Shown here: piece after piece, positions 10,408 to 18,981 of the stretch
Numbering within the stretch: the stretch's first letter is position 1
Layout: every line of letters starts with the position of its first letter
Assembly: GCF_027492755.1 (NCBI RefSeq)
Contig: NZ_JAPUED010000107.1
Span: 1 to 41,447 of the forward strand
DNA: 41,447 nucleotides
DNA from: Micropruina sp.
GTDB taxonomy: Bacteria > Actinomycetota > Actinomycetes > Propionibacteriales > Propionibacteriaceae
Direction: 5' to 3'
Translations under genes and position numbers: made by a program
Notes under the pieces: model-generated
Database searches by the model: none
What the model was told of the DNA's origin: nothing
Seen by the model: the letters and a program-made list of their open reading frames with translations, nothing else

Positions 10408-13400
10408 GATTCGGCTCCTCAGCGAAGGCCAGGCAGTAGTCGTCCCACAGCGGTGAGGTGAAGTCGGGTTGGACGCCCATCACCTCGGCGAAGCTCGGGT
10501 CGCCGTTGCTGCCGGCGAATTTGCGTTCGCACGAGACTTCGACCGACGCCGAGAAGCAGAACACCTTGACCTTGACGGTGATCACGGCCCGGCCGACCAG
10601 CTTGCCGCTGGGGAAGTCGTAGGTGAGCGAGAGGTAGAGCTCGATGGAGGCGCTGATCAGGCCCAGCACGTCCACCTCGCCGCGCAGCCGGAAGTAGGCG
10701 GTCAGCGAGCCTTTGTCGGCTTCCATGCGCAGGTAGATGCCGAGCGCGATCGACACCGAGCCGGACGCCACCCCCAGATTCACCGACAGATACGCCCCGG
10801 CCTCCAGCCCGAGCTCGAGCACCTCCAGGCCGCGCGGCGAAAGCCGGATGCCGAACCAGCCACCACCGCCCAGGCACATCACTGCCAGGTTGAACGGACG
10901 CTCCCGGGTGCAGAAGCCGAAGCCGACCGAGACGATGTCGCCCAGGAACGGCACCCGGACGTCGGCGGCCAGCGACATGTTCGACAGGCTGAACACGCCG
11001 ATCGCCAGGTTCGGCAGCTCCAGGGTGAATCCGGCCACCACGCCGTCCGGGGCGACGTCGACGTAGGGCGGGTCGGAGAAGCCGTCCAGCGGGATCAGCT
11101 GCTTGATCCGTTCGACGAAGCTCAGGATGCCGACGAACTCGATGTTGCCGACGGCGGCGTCCACCTCGACCTTGCCGGAGCTACCCGCCTTGAACGACAG
11201 GTGGTCGAACGGCAGCTTCATCATCGGCTCGCCCGGCGGCAGGATCAGCCCGAAACCACGCAGCTCGGCGAGCACCTCCGCCTTGGGATGCGCACCGGCC
11301 TGGCCCTCCACGGCCAGGGTGAGGCCCTTCTTGGGCAGGGTCAGGATCGGGGCGTCCTTCGGCCAGGACTGCAGCGTGGGCTGCCACTTGAACGAGAACC
11401 GGGCGTCGGTGACGGCGGTCGCGATGCCCTGGACGAAATCGATCACCGACTGCACCATCTCGACGTCGGTGGCCGCGGTGCGCAGCGCGGTGACGAGCGC
11501 GGTGAGCCGGTTCTTCGCCAGCGGGGTCAGCTTGGCAGCCGCGACCTCGACCGCGGTCAGCGCGTTGGCCAGGTTGGTGAGCGCGGCAGCGAGTTTGCCC
11601 GGTGCCGCGGTGAGATCGCCGGGAGCGTCGATGATCGCCTGCAGCACGCCGTCGGCAGCGGTGATCACCGGGTTGACCAGGTCGGCCGCGCTGTTGGCGG
11701 CGTCGGTGGCCTTGGCGAGCACCTCGTTGGCCAGCCCGTCGCGACCCTGCGCGATCAGGCCCTTGGCGGTCTCCTTCGCCTGGGCGAGCGCGGCCTGGGT
11801 CTGCTCGGCGGAGTCTTCGACGGTCTGCTTGAGTTCCTTGAGGTCGGCCATCAGCGCCTCGACCTTGGCCAGCGACTCGGTGACCAGGGACGGCGCGTCG
11901 TCGAGATTGACGCCGGCGGCCTCCAGGATGTCGATCAGCGAGACGAAGCCGAACAGCTTGGGCAGCGCGTTCTTCAGGAACTCCTTCGGATTGAAACCGC
12001 CGGACGCCGTGGTGGCCAGGTCACCGACCGGACCCGCGCTGCGGGACAGCCCCTCGATCGGCAACGACGGCGCGATGAAGCCGCCGGCGCCGCCGCTGGA
12101 GGCACCGTCCTTGCCGAAGCCGAGCGTGGTCGGGGTGGTCAGCGCCGCCCACAGTTGCCCCGGGTTGCCGGCACCGAAGCCGTGCTGCAGCCAGGCGTCC
12201 GCGTAACCGAACTCCTGAGGGCCGGTCGGGTTCATCCGTTCGACGGCCGGAATGGTCGATCGGCCCTTCACGAAGGACGGCACCGCGGTGCCCACCTGCG
12301 GCGTCCCGGTGAAGGTCAGCCCGACGGTCGGCACCGAGGTGTCCTTGCCTCCTGGCTCGGACGGCACGAACGAGATGCTCTGGCCCAGGCCGTTGATCTC
12401 GGGGGTGCCGGCGTAGGCGTCCTTCGGATTCCCGTGCGGCCACGGTGCGTGGTAGTGCTCGGCGACCCAGACCAGCTGGGCCGGCAGCTTCACCTGGCGA
12501 TCGTCGCGGTCGACGCAGTGCAGGACGAAGTGGAAGGGCTGATCGCCGACCTCGACCAGAAAGAACCAGTCCTGCTGAGCAGCCGGGTCCGGGGACAGCG
12601 TGGGCGTGATCGTCGGGGTGATCTCGACCCGTTTGAACGGCATGTCGAGCGCCGAATAGGTTTTCACCGGTTCGCCGACGACCAGGAATTTGCGCTGGTA
12701 GAGGCCGGCGCGCGGGTTGGTCTTGTCCTTGATCTTGCGTTCGGTGACCTTCACCATGGTCGCCCGATGGCCGAACGGGAACAGGTAGCCGGGGTAGGCG
12801 ACCCGGACGTACTGGTCGCGTCCCATCGGTGCCTCGTGGTCCCAGGACAGGATGGACGCCATTCCGGGTTGCTGCTGCGACCAGGGCAGCGTCAACCATT
12901 GGCCGTGCAGGTCGAGCCAGGCTCCCAGGCTGGACAGGTACAGCCGGGTGGCCTCGAACGGTGTCGGGTCGGTGATCTTGCGGCGGTTCCGGGCCCAGGT
13001 CTCCGACGACTGCCGGACCAGCATGTGCCGGTCCTTGGAATCCAGCGACATCCGGAACGGCTGGTCGTCGTGCCCGAACTCGGTGGTCGACCAGTCCGGG
13101 AAGCGCTCCCTGTCGCGGGCCCAGAGGGCCCGCATGGTTTGCGGAACCTCGTCGACCTTGCCGTCGGCACGGCGGCCGAGCCGGGTGTGCCACAGTTCGA
13201 TCGCGGTGTCGGAGGCGTCGGGCACGGGCTGGTTGGCGTGTGTCCAGCCGCTGTCGGCCGACGGCGAGATGGCCAGCCGATAGGGCGCCTCGATGGAGGT
13301 CTCGCCGAGACCCGCCGGACGGCTCAGCTTCTGCGGGTTGCGGAAGATCGGCGGCATCCGGTCGACGGGGATCCGCCAATCGGTGACCAGCTCCTTGATC

Positions 13401-14521
13401 GGAGTGCGCGGATCCGGGCCGCCGAGGGCTGCCCGGACCTGCGCCAGCGTCCGGGCCAGCTGAGCGACACCGGCGACCGTATTGGCAGGATGGATCTCGT
13501 CGGCCGCTGCCGGCGGCGCGGCCGCGGAGTTCAGCAGGCCACCCTCGATCAGCACCTTCAGCTTGCCCGGGTCGAGCAGGATCAGCGCACCGCCGGCGTA
13601 CGGTTCGCCCGGGGTGGCCAGCGGGTGGACGGCCATCGGATGGGTCTCCAGGGCGTCGAGGAAGGCAGCGGTGCTGACCTCGATGGTCGTCCCGGCCGGA
13701 ACCTGGACGACGACCCGGCTGGCGCGGGCGGGAATACCCCTGACGATCGGCGGCAGGGCGACGGCGGTGCCGGTGATCTTGGCCGGTGGCTGCTCGGGAT
13801 GGTTTTCGTTCGGGACGGGCATGTCCTCGCCCGCTTCGCCGTCGTAGACGGCCTCCTCGCCGAGGTGCTGGAAGGGCAGGGTGAAGATCAGCAGACCGGG
13901 TCCTGGTTCGCGCGCGGTCAGCACGCCCGCGTCCAGGTCGAAGCCGCTGGTGCTGACGATCAGCGAGACCAGATCGGCCGACCGGATCACCTCGAAGCTG
14001 TGCTCGACCTCGATCTGCTGCGCCGGTGGGACGGCCAGGTCGCCCAGGTCGGGGAGGTGAATGGGTGTTCGCCAGATCGGGTCGAGCTTGTCGATCGGGA
14101 TCCGGGGATCGAGGACCGGACGGGTGATGACCGGTGTGAGACCGCCGATAGGTAGGCGTTCGACGCGGCGCGGATCGAGCGGCCGCTCTCCGCCGACCGG
14201 GCGCTCCCGATCGGGGATCCGCTCGACGGGGATGCGCTCGATGGGTTGGTTCTCGATCGGCTGCCGCCCGATCGGCTGCCGCCCGATCGGCTGCCGCCCG
14301 ATCGGGGTGCGCTCGATCGGGGTGCGCTCGACCGGGCGGGTGCCGCCGATGGGGTGATCAAGGCGTACCTTCCCGCCGCTCGGGGGAGGGGGCTGTTCCG
14401 GCTCAGCGGGCCGGCGCTTCGTCGCGGACGCGGCGATCTCTGCGGACGCGGCAGCGTCCACGCGCGTGGCCTTCGCCTTGCGCTTCAGGTTCTTGCCGGG
14501 CAGTTCGGTCGATCCGGACAC
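10400..14521 (-). CDS. Giant uncharacterised protein (1373 aa), first gene of a coupled pair
   Basis: Not assigned to a known family. GTG start behind a strong GGAGGAGGT site. Residues 1-60 are charged and disordered (TKRRPAEPEQPPPP). About 60-100 is a pentapeptide repeat (PIGRQ variants) made by a 15-bp tandem repeat. The middle includes a long Ala-rich helical region (roughly 870-1030, with ESLAKVEALMADLKELKQTV) likely to form a coiled coil. The last 250 residues are alternating hydrophobic and glycine-rich (FNLAVMCLGGGGWFGIRL, VSIALGIYLRME), as in an extended beta sheet. No signal peptide is seen. The stop overlaps the start of the 1541-aa gene, which argues for one complex. Confidence 0.87.
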   Translation of the reverse strand: MSGSTELPGKNLKRKAKATRVDAAASAEIAASATKRRPAEPEQPPPPSGGKVRLDHPIGGTRPVERTPIERTPIGRQPIGRQPIGRQPIENQPIERIPVERIPDRERPVGGERPLDPRRVERLPIGGLTPVITRPVLDPRIPIDKLDPIWRTPIHLPDLGDLAVPPAQQIEVEHSFEVIRSADLVSLIVSTSGFDLDAGVLTAREPGPGLLIFTLPFQHLGEEAVYDGEAGEDMPVPNENHPEQPPAKITGTAVALPPIVRGIPARASRVVVQVPAGTTIEVSTAAFLDALETHPMAVHPLATPGEPYAGGALILLDPGKLKVLIEGGLLNSAAAPPAAADEIHPANTVAGVAQLARTLAQVRAALGGPDPRTPIKELVTDWRIPVDRMPPIFRNPQKLSRPAGLGETSIEAPYRLAISPSADSGWTHANQPVPDASDTAIELWHTRLGRRADGKVDEVPQTMRALWARDRERFPDWSTTEFGHDDQPFRMSLDSKDRHMLVRQSSETWARNRRKITDPTPFEATRLYLSSLGAWLDLHGQWLTLPWSQQQPGMASILSWDHEAPMGRDQYVRVAYPGYLFPFGHRATMVKVTERKIKDKTNPRAGLYQRKFLVVGEPVKTYSALDMPFKRVEITPTITPTLSPDPAAQQDWFFLVEVGDQPFHFVLHCVDRDDRQVKLPAQLVWVAEHYHAPWPHGNPKDAYAGTPEINGLGQSISFVPSEPGGKDTSVPTVGLTFTGTPQVGTAVPSFVKGRSTIPAVERMNPTGPQEFGYADAWLQHGFGAGNPGQLWAALTTPTTLGFGKDGASSGGAGGFIAPSLPIEGLSRSAGPVGDLATTASGGFNPKEFLKNALPKLFGFVSLIDILEAAGVNLDDAPSLVTESLAKVEALMADLKELKQTVEDSAEQTQAALAQAKETAKGLIAQGRDGLANEVLAKATDAANSAADLVNPVITAADGVLQAIIDAPGDLTAAPGKLAAALTNLANALTAVEVAAAKLTPLAKNRLTALVTALRTAATDVEMVQSVIDFVQGIATAVTDARFSFKWQPTLQSWPKDAPILTLPKKGLTLAVEGQAGAHPKAEVLAELRGFGLILPPGEPMMKLPFDHLSFKAGSSGKVEVDAAVGNIEFVGILSFVERIKQLIPLDGFSDPPYVDVAPDGVVAGFTLELPNLAIGVFSLSNMSLAADVRVPFLGDIVSVGFGFCTRERPFNLAVMCLGGGGWFGIRLSPRGLEVLELGLEAGAYLSVNLGVASGSVSIALGIYLRMEADKGSLTAYFRLRGEVDVLGLISASIELYLSLTYDFPSGKLVGRAVITVKVKVFCFSASVEVSCERKFAGSNGDPSFAEVMGVQPDFTSPLWDDYCLAFAEEPNHA
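14240..14345 (-). repeat. 15-bp tandem repeat encoding a pentapeptide array
   Basis: Units of the form CCGATCGGCTGCCGC repeat in tandem, drifting to CGATCGGGGTGCGCT at the right. In the 1373-aa gene they encode PIGRQ-PIGRQ-PIGRQ flanked by PIERT, PIENQ and PIERI variants. The unit keeps the reading frame, so copy number can change without breaking the gene. Confidence 0.8.
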
Positions 14522-14632
14522 GGTGACCTCCTCCGGAGTGCGGTCCAGCTGTCAGTCTTGACTGCTTTCCGGCCGCTAGCCACGGGAAGAATTGCGTAGT
14601 ATCGCTCGGTCGTTCGGCCACTCCGGGAGACG

Positions 14633-15364
14633 TCAGGAGATGCCGGCTGCCGCCGCCTCGTCCGGGGTGTCGACGTCGGCGGCGATCTCCGGTGCGGGAA
14701 TGTGCCGGACGTTCAGCCCCGCCATCAGACGACGCACCGAGAGTGACCGAGTGGCGCCGGCCGCGGCCAGCTGCGCGTCAAGTGCCGCCCGGCGATAGCG
14801 GGCAGCCAGATACTGCGGGTAGCTCTCCGCATCCACCAGGCAGACGCAGTCGACGGCGCCCTGTTGGTTTGCCGTTCGTTGGTCGAGCGTGTCGAGCCCC
14901 CGCTGCGGGTCTGCCGTCCGTTGGTCGAGCGTGTCGATACCTTTGCCGGCCGGTTTCGACTCCTGGTCGGTCGAGCTTGTCGAAGCCTCGGTTGCTGCTT
15001 CGGTTTCGACAAGCTCAACCAGCGGTGCGGCGTCCAACAGTGCCACGATTTCGCCCACATGCGGCAGGTCGCAGGCCAGCAGCAGCACCTCGTCGCCGGG
15101 CTCCGCGGGCGGGAGCGCTGCCATCCCGGCGGCAATGCCGGCCACCGGACCACCGAAGGGCGGATCCTCCAAAGTGCACGTCACGTGATCGGCACCGACG
15201 TCGTGAGGGAGGTCGGGAGTGACGGCGATGATGAGCTCGCGCTCCGCGCAGGCCTCCACGGCACGCGCCAGCAGGGAACGGCCGCGCAAGGTGAGGGCGC
15301 GCTTGTCCCGACCCATCCGGGCCGAGCGCCCGCCGCCCAGGATGATCGCGAATCGGCGCTGCAT
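14633..15364 (-). CDS. mobA: MobA-like NTP transferase (molybdenum cofactor guanylyltransferase family)
   Basis: Probable cytoplasmic nucleotidyltransferase that adds GMP or another nucleotide to molybdopterin. N-terminal nucleotide loop GGGRSARMGRDKRAL, then PFGGPVAGIAAGM and LLLACDLPHV, all diagnostic of MobA-like proteins. I chose the ATG that gives MQRRFAIILGGG (243 aa); a TTG 42 bp upstream would add 14 residues with no support. After the conserved strand ending ALLDAA comes about 55 residues of repeat-derived sequence (LVELVET, two GLDTLDQRTA-like units), then the family resumes at VDCVCLVDAESYPQYLAARYR. The tail ends with TPDEAAAAGIS. moaE lies 2.2 kb away. Whether the inserted segment leaves activity intact is unknown. 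Confidence 0.85.
   Translation of the reverse strand: MQRRFAIILGGGRSARMGRDKRALTLRGRSLLARAVEACAERELIIAVTPDLPHDVGADHVTCTLEDPPFGGPVAGIAAGMAALPPAEPGDEVLLLACDLPHVGEIVALLDAAPLVELVETEAATEASTSSTDQESKPAGKGIDTLDQRTADPQRGLDTLDQRTANQQGAVDCVCLVDAESYPQYLAARYRRAALDAQLAAAGATRSLSVRRLMAGLNVRHIPAPEIAADVDTPDEAAAAGIS
14865..15026. repeat. REP-1 units inside the mobA-like gene
   Basis: Two GTTGGTCGAGCGTGTCGA units (near 14879 and 14921), a GTCGAGCTTGTCGAAGCC unit (near 14970) and an inverted GTTTCGACAAGCTCAACCAG (near 15004) lie within the reading frame. They encode TLDQRTA, TLDQRTA, STSSTDQ and LVELVET. The reading frame stays open through all of them. Confidence 0.8.
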
Positions 15365-15494
15365 CGGGTCAGCGTAGACGGTCGACGACGACGGATTGGC
15401 GAACAAGGATCCGGATCGGGCTGGTCTGTTCCGGCCCGATCCGGATACCTATGCGGGCGCGGGGCGGACGGGCCGCTTTGCCGGGAGTGCCCCG

Positions 15495-15615
15495 CATGAG
15501 GGACCCCGGCGTTGGCCGGGATGACGACCGCTCCTGTCGGCCACCCCCGTCGCGGAGCGAGTTCTGTCGCCGGCACCGGTGTGCGTCATCCCGGGCTTGC
15601 CCCGGGATCTCCGTC
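15495..15615. repeat. REP-3 repeats
   Basis: Units GGACCCCGGCGTTGGCCGGGAT (15502 on) and CATCCCGGGCTTGCCCCGGGAT (15588 on) bracket a short spacer between the mobA-like gene and the Imm-5-like pair. No gene is seen in 15365-15642. Confidence 0.7.
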
Positions 15616-15642
15616 GCAGCTCGCCAGCCGTAGCCGACCGCG

Positions 15643-16158
15643 TCAGCAGTCGAAGACCGACCAGCAGATGCCATTGCGCAGCCGCTGATCATCAAGCACC
15701 AGGTCGCGGATACCGTCCGGAAGCTGCTCACGCTGCCAGCGGCACTCCGCCCGTCCGAGCTCGTCGGCACGGTCCAACGGCGCGGCGGCCCGGACGGCCT
15801 TGATCGCATAGGCGGCCGCCCCCAACTCATGCGCGGCGACATGTGCGACCGCGCCCGCCTGGCCGGCGGCGTAGGCGGCGAATCGGGGCGCACCACGCAG
15901 GTCGCGGGCCGCACCCATCGCGTGCCCACCCGCCGCGCGGGACTGCATCATCGGCACCTCGCCGCGGGTCCAGGCCCGGATGTGTTCGATCGCCTGACGT
16001 GGCCTTGGGTCGTCCGACCGGACCGTTTCGAACAACGGCAGTACATGCTCGGCGCAATCGGCCGCCCACAACGCCAGCAGCCGATGATCGGGGTCGGTCA
16101 GGGTGCCGCCGCGGCGAATTGTGATGAAGCGCGGATCGCGAACCGTGGGCAGAATCAT
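15643..16158 (-). CDS. Imm-5-like putative immunity family protein
   Basis: This 171-aa all-helical protein resembles the actinobacterial family annotated as 'putative immunity protein' (Imm-5-like). Typical pattern: LLALWAADCAEHVLPLFE, DDPRPRQAIEHIRAWTRGE, then HVAAHELGAAAYAIKA and a short C-terminal tail. Its ATG overlaps the stop of the upstream gene (ATGA), so the two are translated as a pair. The upstream partner shares the VLPxFE...DDPRPxxAIE signature, pointing to duplication. The true role is untested, and no cognate toxin is next to it. Confidence 0.75.
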   Translation of the reverse strand: MILPTVRDPRFITIRRGGTLTDPDHRLLALWAADCAEHVLPLFETVRSDDPRPRQAIEHIRAWTRGEVPMMQSRAAGGHAMGAARDLRGAPRFAAYAAGQAGAVAHVAAHELGAAAYAIKAVRAAAPLDRADELGRAECRWQREQLPDGIRDLVLDDQRLRNGICWSVFDC

Positions 16159-16757
16159 CGGCCGGCCACCGCGTCCGGGTCGACAGCCGAGCTTCCCTCG
16201 GCGGCCCGGCCATCGGCGCGCAGTAGGTCGTCCAGGCGACGCATCAACCGGGCGATCCGGCTCCGTCCGGCGGCGGCGGTGGGGTATCGGCTGAGCACGT
16301 CGATCAGTAGGGGTGTGGCCGATCGGCGTGATCGTTCCAGTCGAGCGTCAGCCAGCGCCGGGTCTCCGCCACCCGCCAACTCGCAGAGGTGTGCGGCAGT
16401 GGCGGAGGCGCGCAGGATGTGGCCCACCTGGGCCGCGTCGGCGATCGGATGCAGATAGGCGGCGGACGCGGCGTCGCCGGCGCTGCGGGCGGCAAGTCGC
16501 GCGATCTCGGACGGGGCAGATCGGGCGGCGCGGTGCGCGTCCAGTGCGGTCACCCGCTGCAGCTTCGTCCGGGCGGCACCCTCGGCGAAGCGGTGGGCGG
16601 CCTCGATCGCTGCGCAAGGACGTGGATCGTCAGGGACCGCCGCCTCGAACATCGGCAGGACATCGATGGCGTCCGCCAGGACGTAGCGCGCCACCTCTCG
16701 CAGTTCGTCCATGGCCAACTCGAAATCGCCGGAGACGATGCTTCTGTCCGATGTCAT
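16155..16757 (-). CDS. Helical protein related to the Imm-5-like family
   Basis: 200 aa, predicted helical and soluble. It repeats the signature of its neighbour (VLPMFEAAVPDDPRPCAAIEAAHRFAEG), then Ala-rich helices and a C-terminal LLIDVLSRY/RIARLMRRLDDLLRADG region that the neighbour lacks. First gene of a two-gene unit (4-bp overlap) transcribed away from the double-MerR regulator at 16847, across an AT-richer 89-bp gap. The regulator probably controls this unit. Related proteins are sometimes labelled exonuclease SbcC in databases, but I see no nucleotide-binding motif supporting that. Confidence 0.7.
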   Translation of the reverse strand: MTSDRSIVSGDFELAMDELREVARYVLADAIDVLPMFEAAVPDDPRPCAAIEAAHRFAEGAARTKLQRVTALDAHRAARSAPSEIARLAARSAGDAASAAYLHPIADAAQVGHILRASATAAHLCELAGGGDPALADARLERSRRSATPLLIDVLSRYPTAAAGRSRIARLMRRLDDLLRADGRAAEGSSAVDPDAVAGR

Positions 16758-16770
16758 GTTCCTGAATCGT

Positions 16771-16794
16771 ATCCTTGAAGATTTGGTAGAGGAT
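16771..16794. promoter_or_regulatory. Possible MerR operator in the divergent intergenic region
   Basis: Inverted repeat ATCCT-N14-AGGAT, centred in an AT-rich patch between the divergent Imm-5-like pair and the double-MerR gene. MerR-type regulators bind such dyads between promoter elements. Only five bases per arm are exact. Confidence 0.3.
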
Positions 16795-16846
16795 TTATCG
16801 TCACGCTACGCAGGCGTGTCCTCACACAACCTCAACAGGAGGTCAG

Positions 16847-17554
16847 ATGCGGCCGGTGGATCTGGCTCGGCGGCACCAGCTCTCGACGCAGGCCGTCCGC
16901 AACTACGAAGATGCCGGCATCCTTCCGGCGGCGCGACGAACCCGTACCGGACACCGGCAATACAGCGAGGTGCATCTGACCGGCTTGGCGGCCTATCTGG
17001 CGTTGGTCAGCGCGTACGGCCCGGCGCGGAGTCGTCAGATCATGCAGGCGATCACCGCCGGGCGACGCGATGCCGCGCTGGAACTTGTCGAGGCGGGCCA
17101 GCAGTTGCTGAGCCGCGACCGTGACACCTTGCGCAGTGCGGAGGCGGCACTGGCCGGCCTTGACGGACTCGATGAGGACGTCGCGATACCGGTCGTCGGC
17201 GCAGTGTTCAGCATCGGCGAACTGGCTCGCCGCCTCGGGCTCAATCCGGCCACCATGCGCGCCTGGGAGCGAGCCGGCGTGTTGACTCCCGGACGGGATC
17301 CGCGCAGCGGGCACCGCCGGTACGGAGCCTCGGACGTGCGGGATGCCGAGTTGGCGCACCTGCTCCGTCGTGGCGGACAACCGCTGGACGGCGTTGCCGT
17401 CGTCCTGGCGGAGTTGCGTGGTGCGGGGAGCCGAGGCGCTTTGGCGGCGACCGTCGAGGAATGGCGGCGCGACCTCCGGCTTCGCGGCATCGCGCAATTG
17501 CGGGCCGCCGGAAAGCTCGCCGACTACATCGACGCCTTGGACCAACCGGGCTGA
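16847..17554 (+). CDS. Double-MerR transcriptional regulator (TioE-like)
   Basis: 235 aa with two MerR-type winged HTH domains. The first is at residues 1-70 (DLARRHQLSTQAVRNYEDAGILP ... GHRQY). The second is at about 120-190 (FSIGELARRLGLNPATMRAWERAGVLTP ... GHRRY). A linker helix with EAGQQLLSRDRDTL joins them. This matches TioE-family regulators of actinobacteria. ATG preceded by AGGAGGTCAG. It is divergent from the Imm-5-like pair, its likely target. No cysteine cluster for metal sensing is present, so the effector is unknown. Confidence 0.85.
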   Translation: MRPVDLARRHQLSTQAVRNYEDAGILPAARRTRTGHRQYSEVHLTGLAAYLALVSAYGPARSRQIMQAITAGRRDAALELVEAGQQLLSRDRDTLRSAEAALAGLDGLDEDVAIPVVGAVFSIGELARRLGLNPATMRAWERAGVLTPGRDPRSGHRRYGASDVRDAELAHLLRRGGQPLDGVAVVLAELRGAGSRGALAATVEEWRRDLRLRGIAQLRAAGKLADYIDALDQPG

Positions 17555-17576
17555 TTTCCCGGGCCCGCGAGGACTG

Positions 17577-18011
17577 CTACGGGCAGTTCGACCACTCGGC
17601 GGTGCCGTCGGTGAACAGCTGCCGCTTCCAGATCGGCAGGCGTTCCTTGATCCGGTCGACCAGGTCGGAGCAGGTGCTGAACGCCTGGGCGCGATGGGAG
17701 GCGGACACGGCCGCCACCAGGGCCAGGTCACCGATCGTCAACGTGCCGACTCGATGCTCGACGGCGATCGCGTGGACGCCGTCGCGTCCGGTGAACTCCG
17801 CGGCGACCTCGGCGAGCACGGCGTCCGCGCTCGGGTGGCCGACGTACTCGATGCCGGTGACGCTGCGGCCGTGATCGTGGTCGCGGACCACGCCGGTGAA
17901 GGTGACGGTGGCGCCGGCCCGGTCGTCGGTCACCAGTGCGGCGAGACCGACGACGTCCAACGGTTGATCGCGGACGGCGGTCGCCGCTACCCGGGCTGGT
18001 GAGGTGGTCAT
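17577..18011 (-). CDS. moaE: Molybdopterin synthase catalytic subunit MoaE
   Basis: Large subunit of molybdopterin synthase, which puts dithiolene sulfur from MoaD thiocarboxylate into precursor Z (cPMP) during molybdenum cofactor synthesis. Seen: GATVTFTGVVRDHDHGRSV, the HRVGTLTIGDLALVAAVSASHR core, and the active-site lysines about K122 and K129 in RIKERLPIWK, spaced seven apart as K119/K126 in E. coli. I start at the ATG giving MTTSPARVAA (144 aa); upstream sequence in frame is antisense to the divergent gene at 18063. moaD is not in the window. Confidence 0.9.
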   Translation of the reverse strand: MTTSPARVAATAVRDQPLDVVGLAALVTDDRAGATVTFTGVVRDHDHGRSVTGIEYVGHPSADAVLAEVAAEFTGRDGVHAIAVEHRVGTLTIGDLALVAAVSASHRAQAFSTCSDLVDRIKERLPIWKRQLFTDGTAEWSNCP

Positions 18012-18062
18012 CCCGGCGATTCTATGCCCGGCCCCAGTGCGGATGCTGCGTAGCATCGCGGC

Positions 18063-18734
18063 ATGACAGCTGGCTCCGGAAGCGCGCTCGGACGGTTCGT
18101 GGGCCGGCTGGCCGCGGTGGGTGCGCTGCTCGGCGCGGCGCTGATCGTCGTGCCGGCCTGGTACGTCCGAAGGGTCAGCGACGATCGGATGAAGAGCATC
18201 GACGACGTGCCCGCGCAGCCGGTGGCGCTGGTGCTGGGTGCCGAGGTGTATGCCGACGGGCAGCCGTCGCGGTACCTGCGGGCCCGGCTGGACGTGGCCC
18301 GTGAACTGTTCGACGCCGGCAAGGTCGAGGCGATTCTGGTCTCCGGTGACGGTACCCGGCACTACAACGAGACCGGCGGCATGCGCGACTACCTGATCGC
18401 CCACGGAGTGCCCGCGCGCCGCATCGCGGGCGACTACGCCGGCTTCGACACCTACGACTCGTGCGTGCGCGCCAGGAAGGTCTTCGGCGCGACCCGGGTG
18501 ATCGTGGTGAGCCAGAGTTATCACCTGCCCCGCGCGCTGACCATCTGCCGGGCGATCGGCCTGGACGCCTGGGGCGTCGGTGACGACAGCGTCCGGAGCA
18601 ACCAGGAGATGTGGTCCTACGGCACCCTGCGCGAACTCGGTGCCAACCTCAAGATGATGTGGGATCTGGTGAGTCGGCGCCGACCCGTCCTCGGACCCCA
18701 CGACGACTCCCTCGACCGTGCGCTGCAGTCCTGA
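18063..18734 (+). CDS. SanA/YdcF-like DUF218 membrane protein
   Basis: 223 aa. One N-terminal membrane segment (about 12-33, LAAVGALLGAALIVVPAWYV) anchors a DUF218 domain outside the membrane: ALVLGAEVYADGQPS, RLDVARELFDAGKVEAILVSG, FDTYDSCVRARKVFG, VIVVSQSYHLPRAL. SanA/ElyC relatives act in envelope integrity in other bacteria; the biochemical activity is unclear. Divergent from moaE with a 51-bp gap. Confidence 0.88.
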   Translation: MTAGSGSALGRFVGRLAAVGALLGAALIVVPAWYVRRVSDDRMKSIDDVPAQPVALVLGAEVYADGQPSRYLRARLDVARELFDAGKVEAILVSGDGTRHYNETGGMRDYLIAHGVPARRIAGDYAGFDTYDSCVRARKVFGATRVIVVSQSYHLPRALTICRAIGLDAWGVGDDSVRSNQEMWSYGTLRELGANLKMMWDLVSRRRPVLGPHDDSLDRALQS

Positions 18735-18749
18735 ATCGGACGCCGCCGT

Positions 18750-18965
18750 CGTTGGTCGAGCTTGTCGAGACCCCTTTCCACCACTCGCTGGTGCCAGTCA
18801 TGAGCGTTGCCGCCAGCCGACGAACACGGCTCGGCCACCGTCGGTCGAGCTTGTCGAGACCTCGCTGCCAGCCGACGAACACGGCTCAGCCTCCGTCGGT
18901 CGAGCTTGTCGAGACCTCTCTGACGGCGCGTCCTCGGTCTCGACAAGCTCGATCAGCGGTGGGGT
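18750..18965. repeat. REP-1 repeat array
   Basis: Four units: GTTGGTCGAGCTTGTCGAGA (near 18750), two GTCGGTCGAGCTTGTCGAGA (near 18840 and 18896) and an inverted GTCTCGACAAGCTCGATCAG (near 18937). A 20-nt spacer, CAGCCGACGAACACGGCTC, is also repeated. No gene in 18735-18981. Confidence 0.8.
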
Positions 18966-18981
18966 CGATAAGCGGCTGAGT

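Noticed and set aside
5908-10461. 1517-aa open frame on the + strand opposite the 1541-aa gene
   Set aside because: High-GC genes often leave the antisense frame open. Its composition (RPRQ, GHRR, HRQ-rich) is that of a shadow, and it has no motif.
10469-14155. 1228-aa open frame on the + strand opposite the 1373-aa gene
   Set aside because: Antisense shadow of the minus-strand gene; Arg/Gln/Asp/His-rich with no domain.
15365-15406. Longer TTG start for the mobA-like gene
   Set aside because: Adds 14 residues without a ribosome site; MobA-like proteins normally begin a few residues before the GGG-RMG loop.
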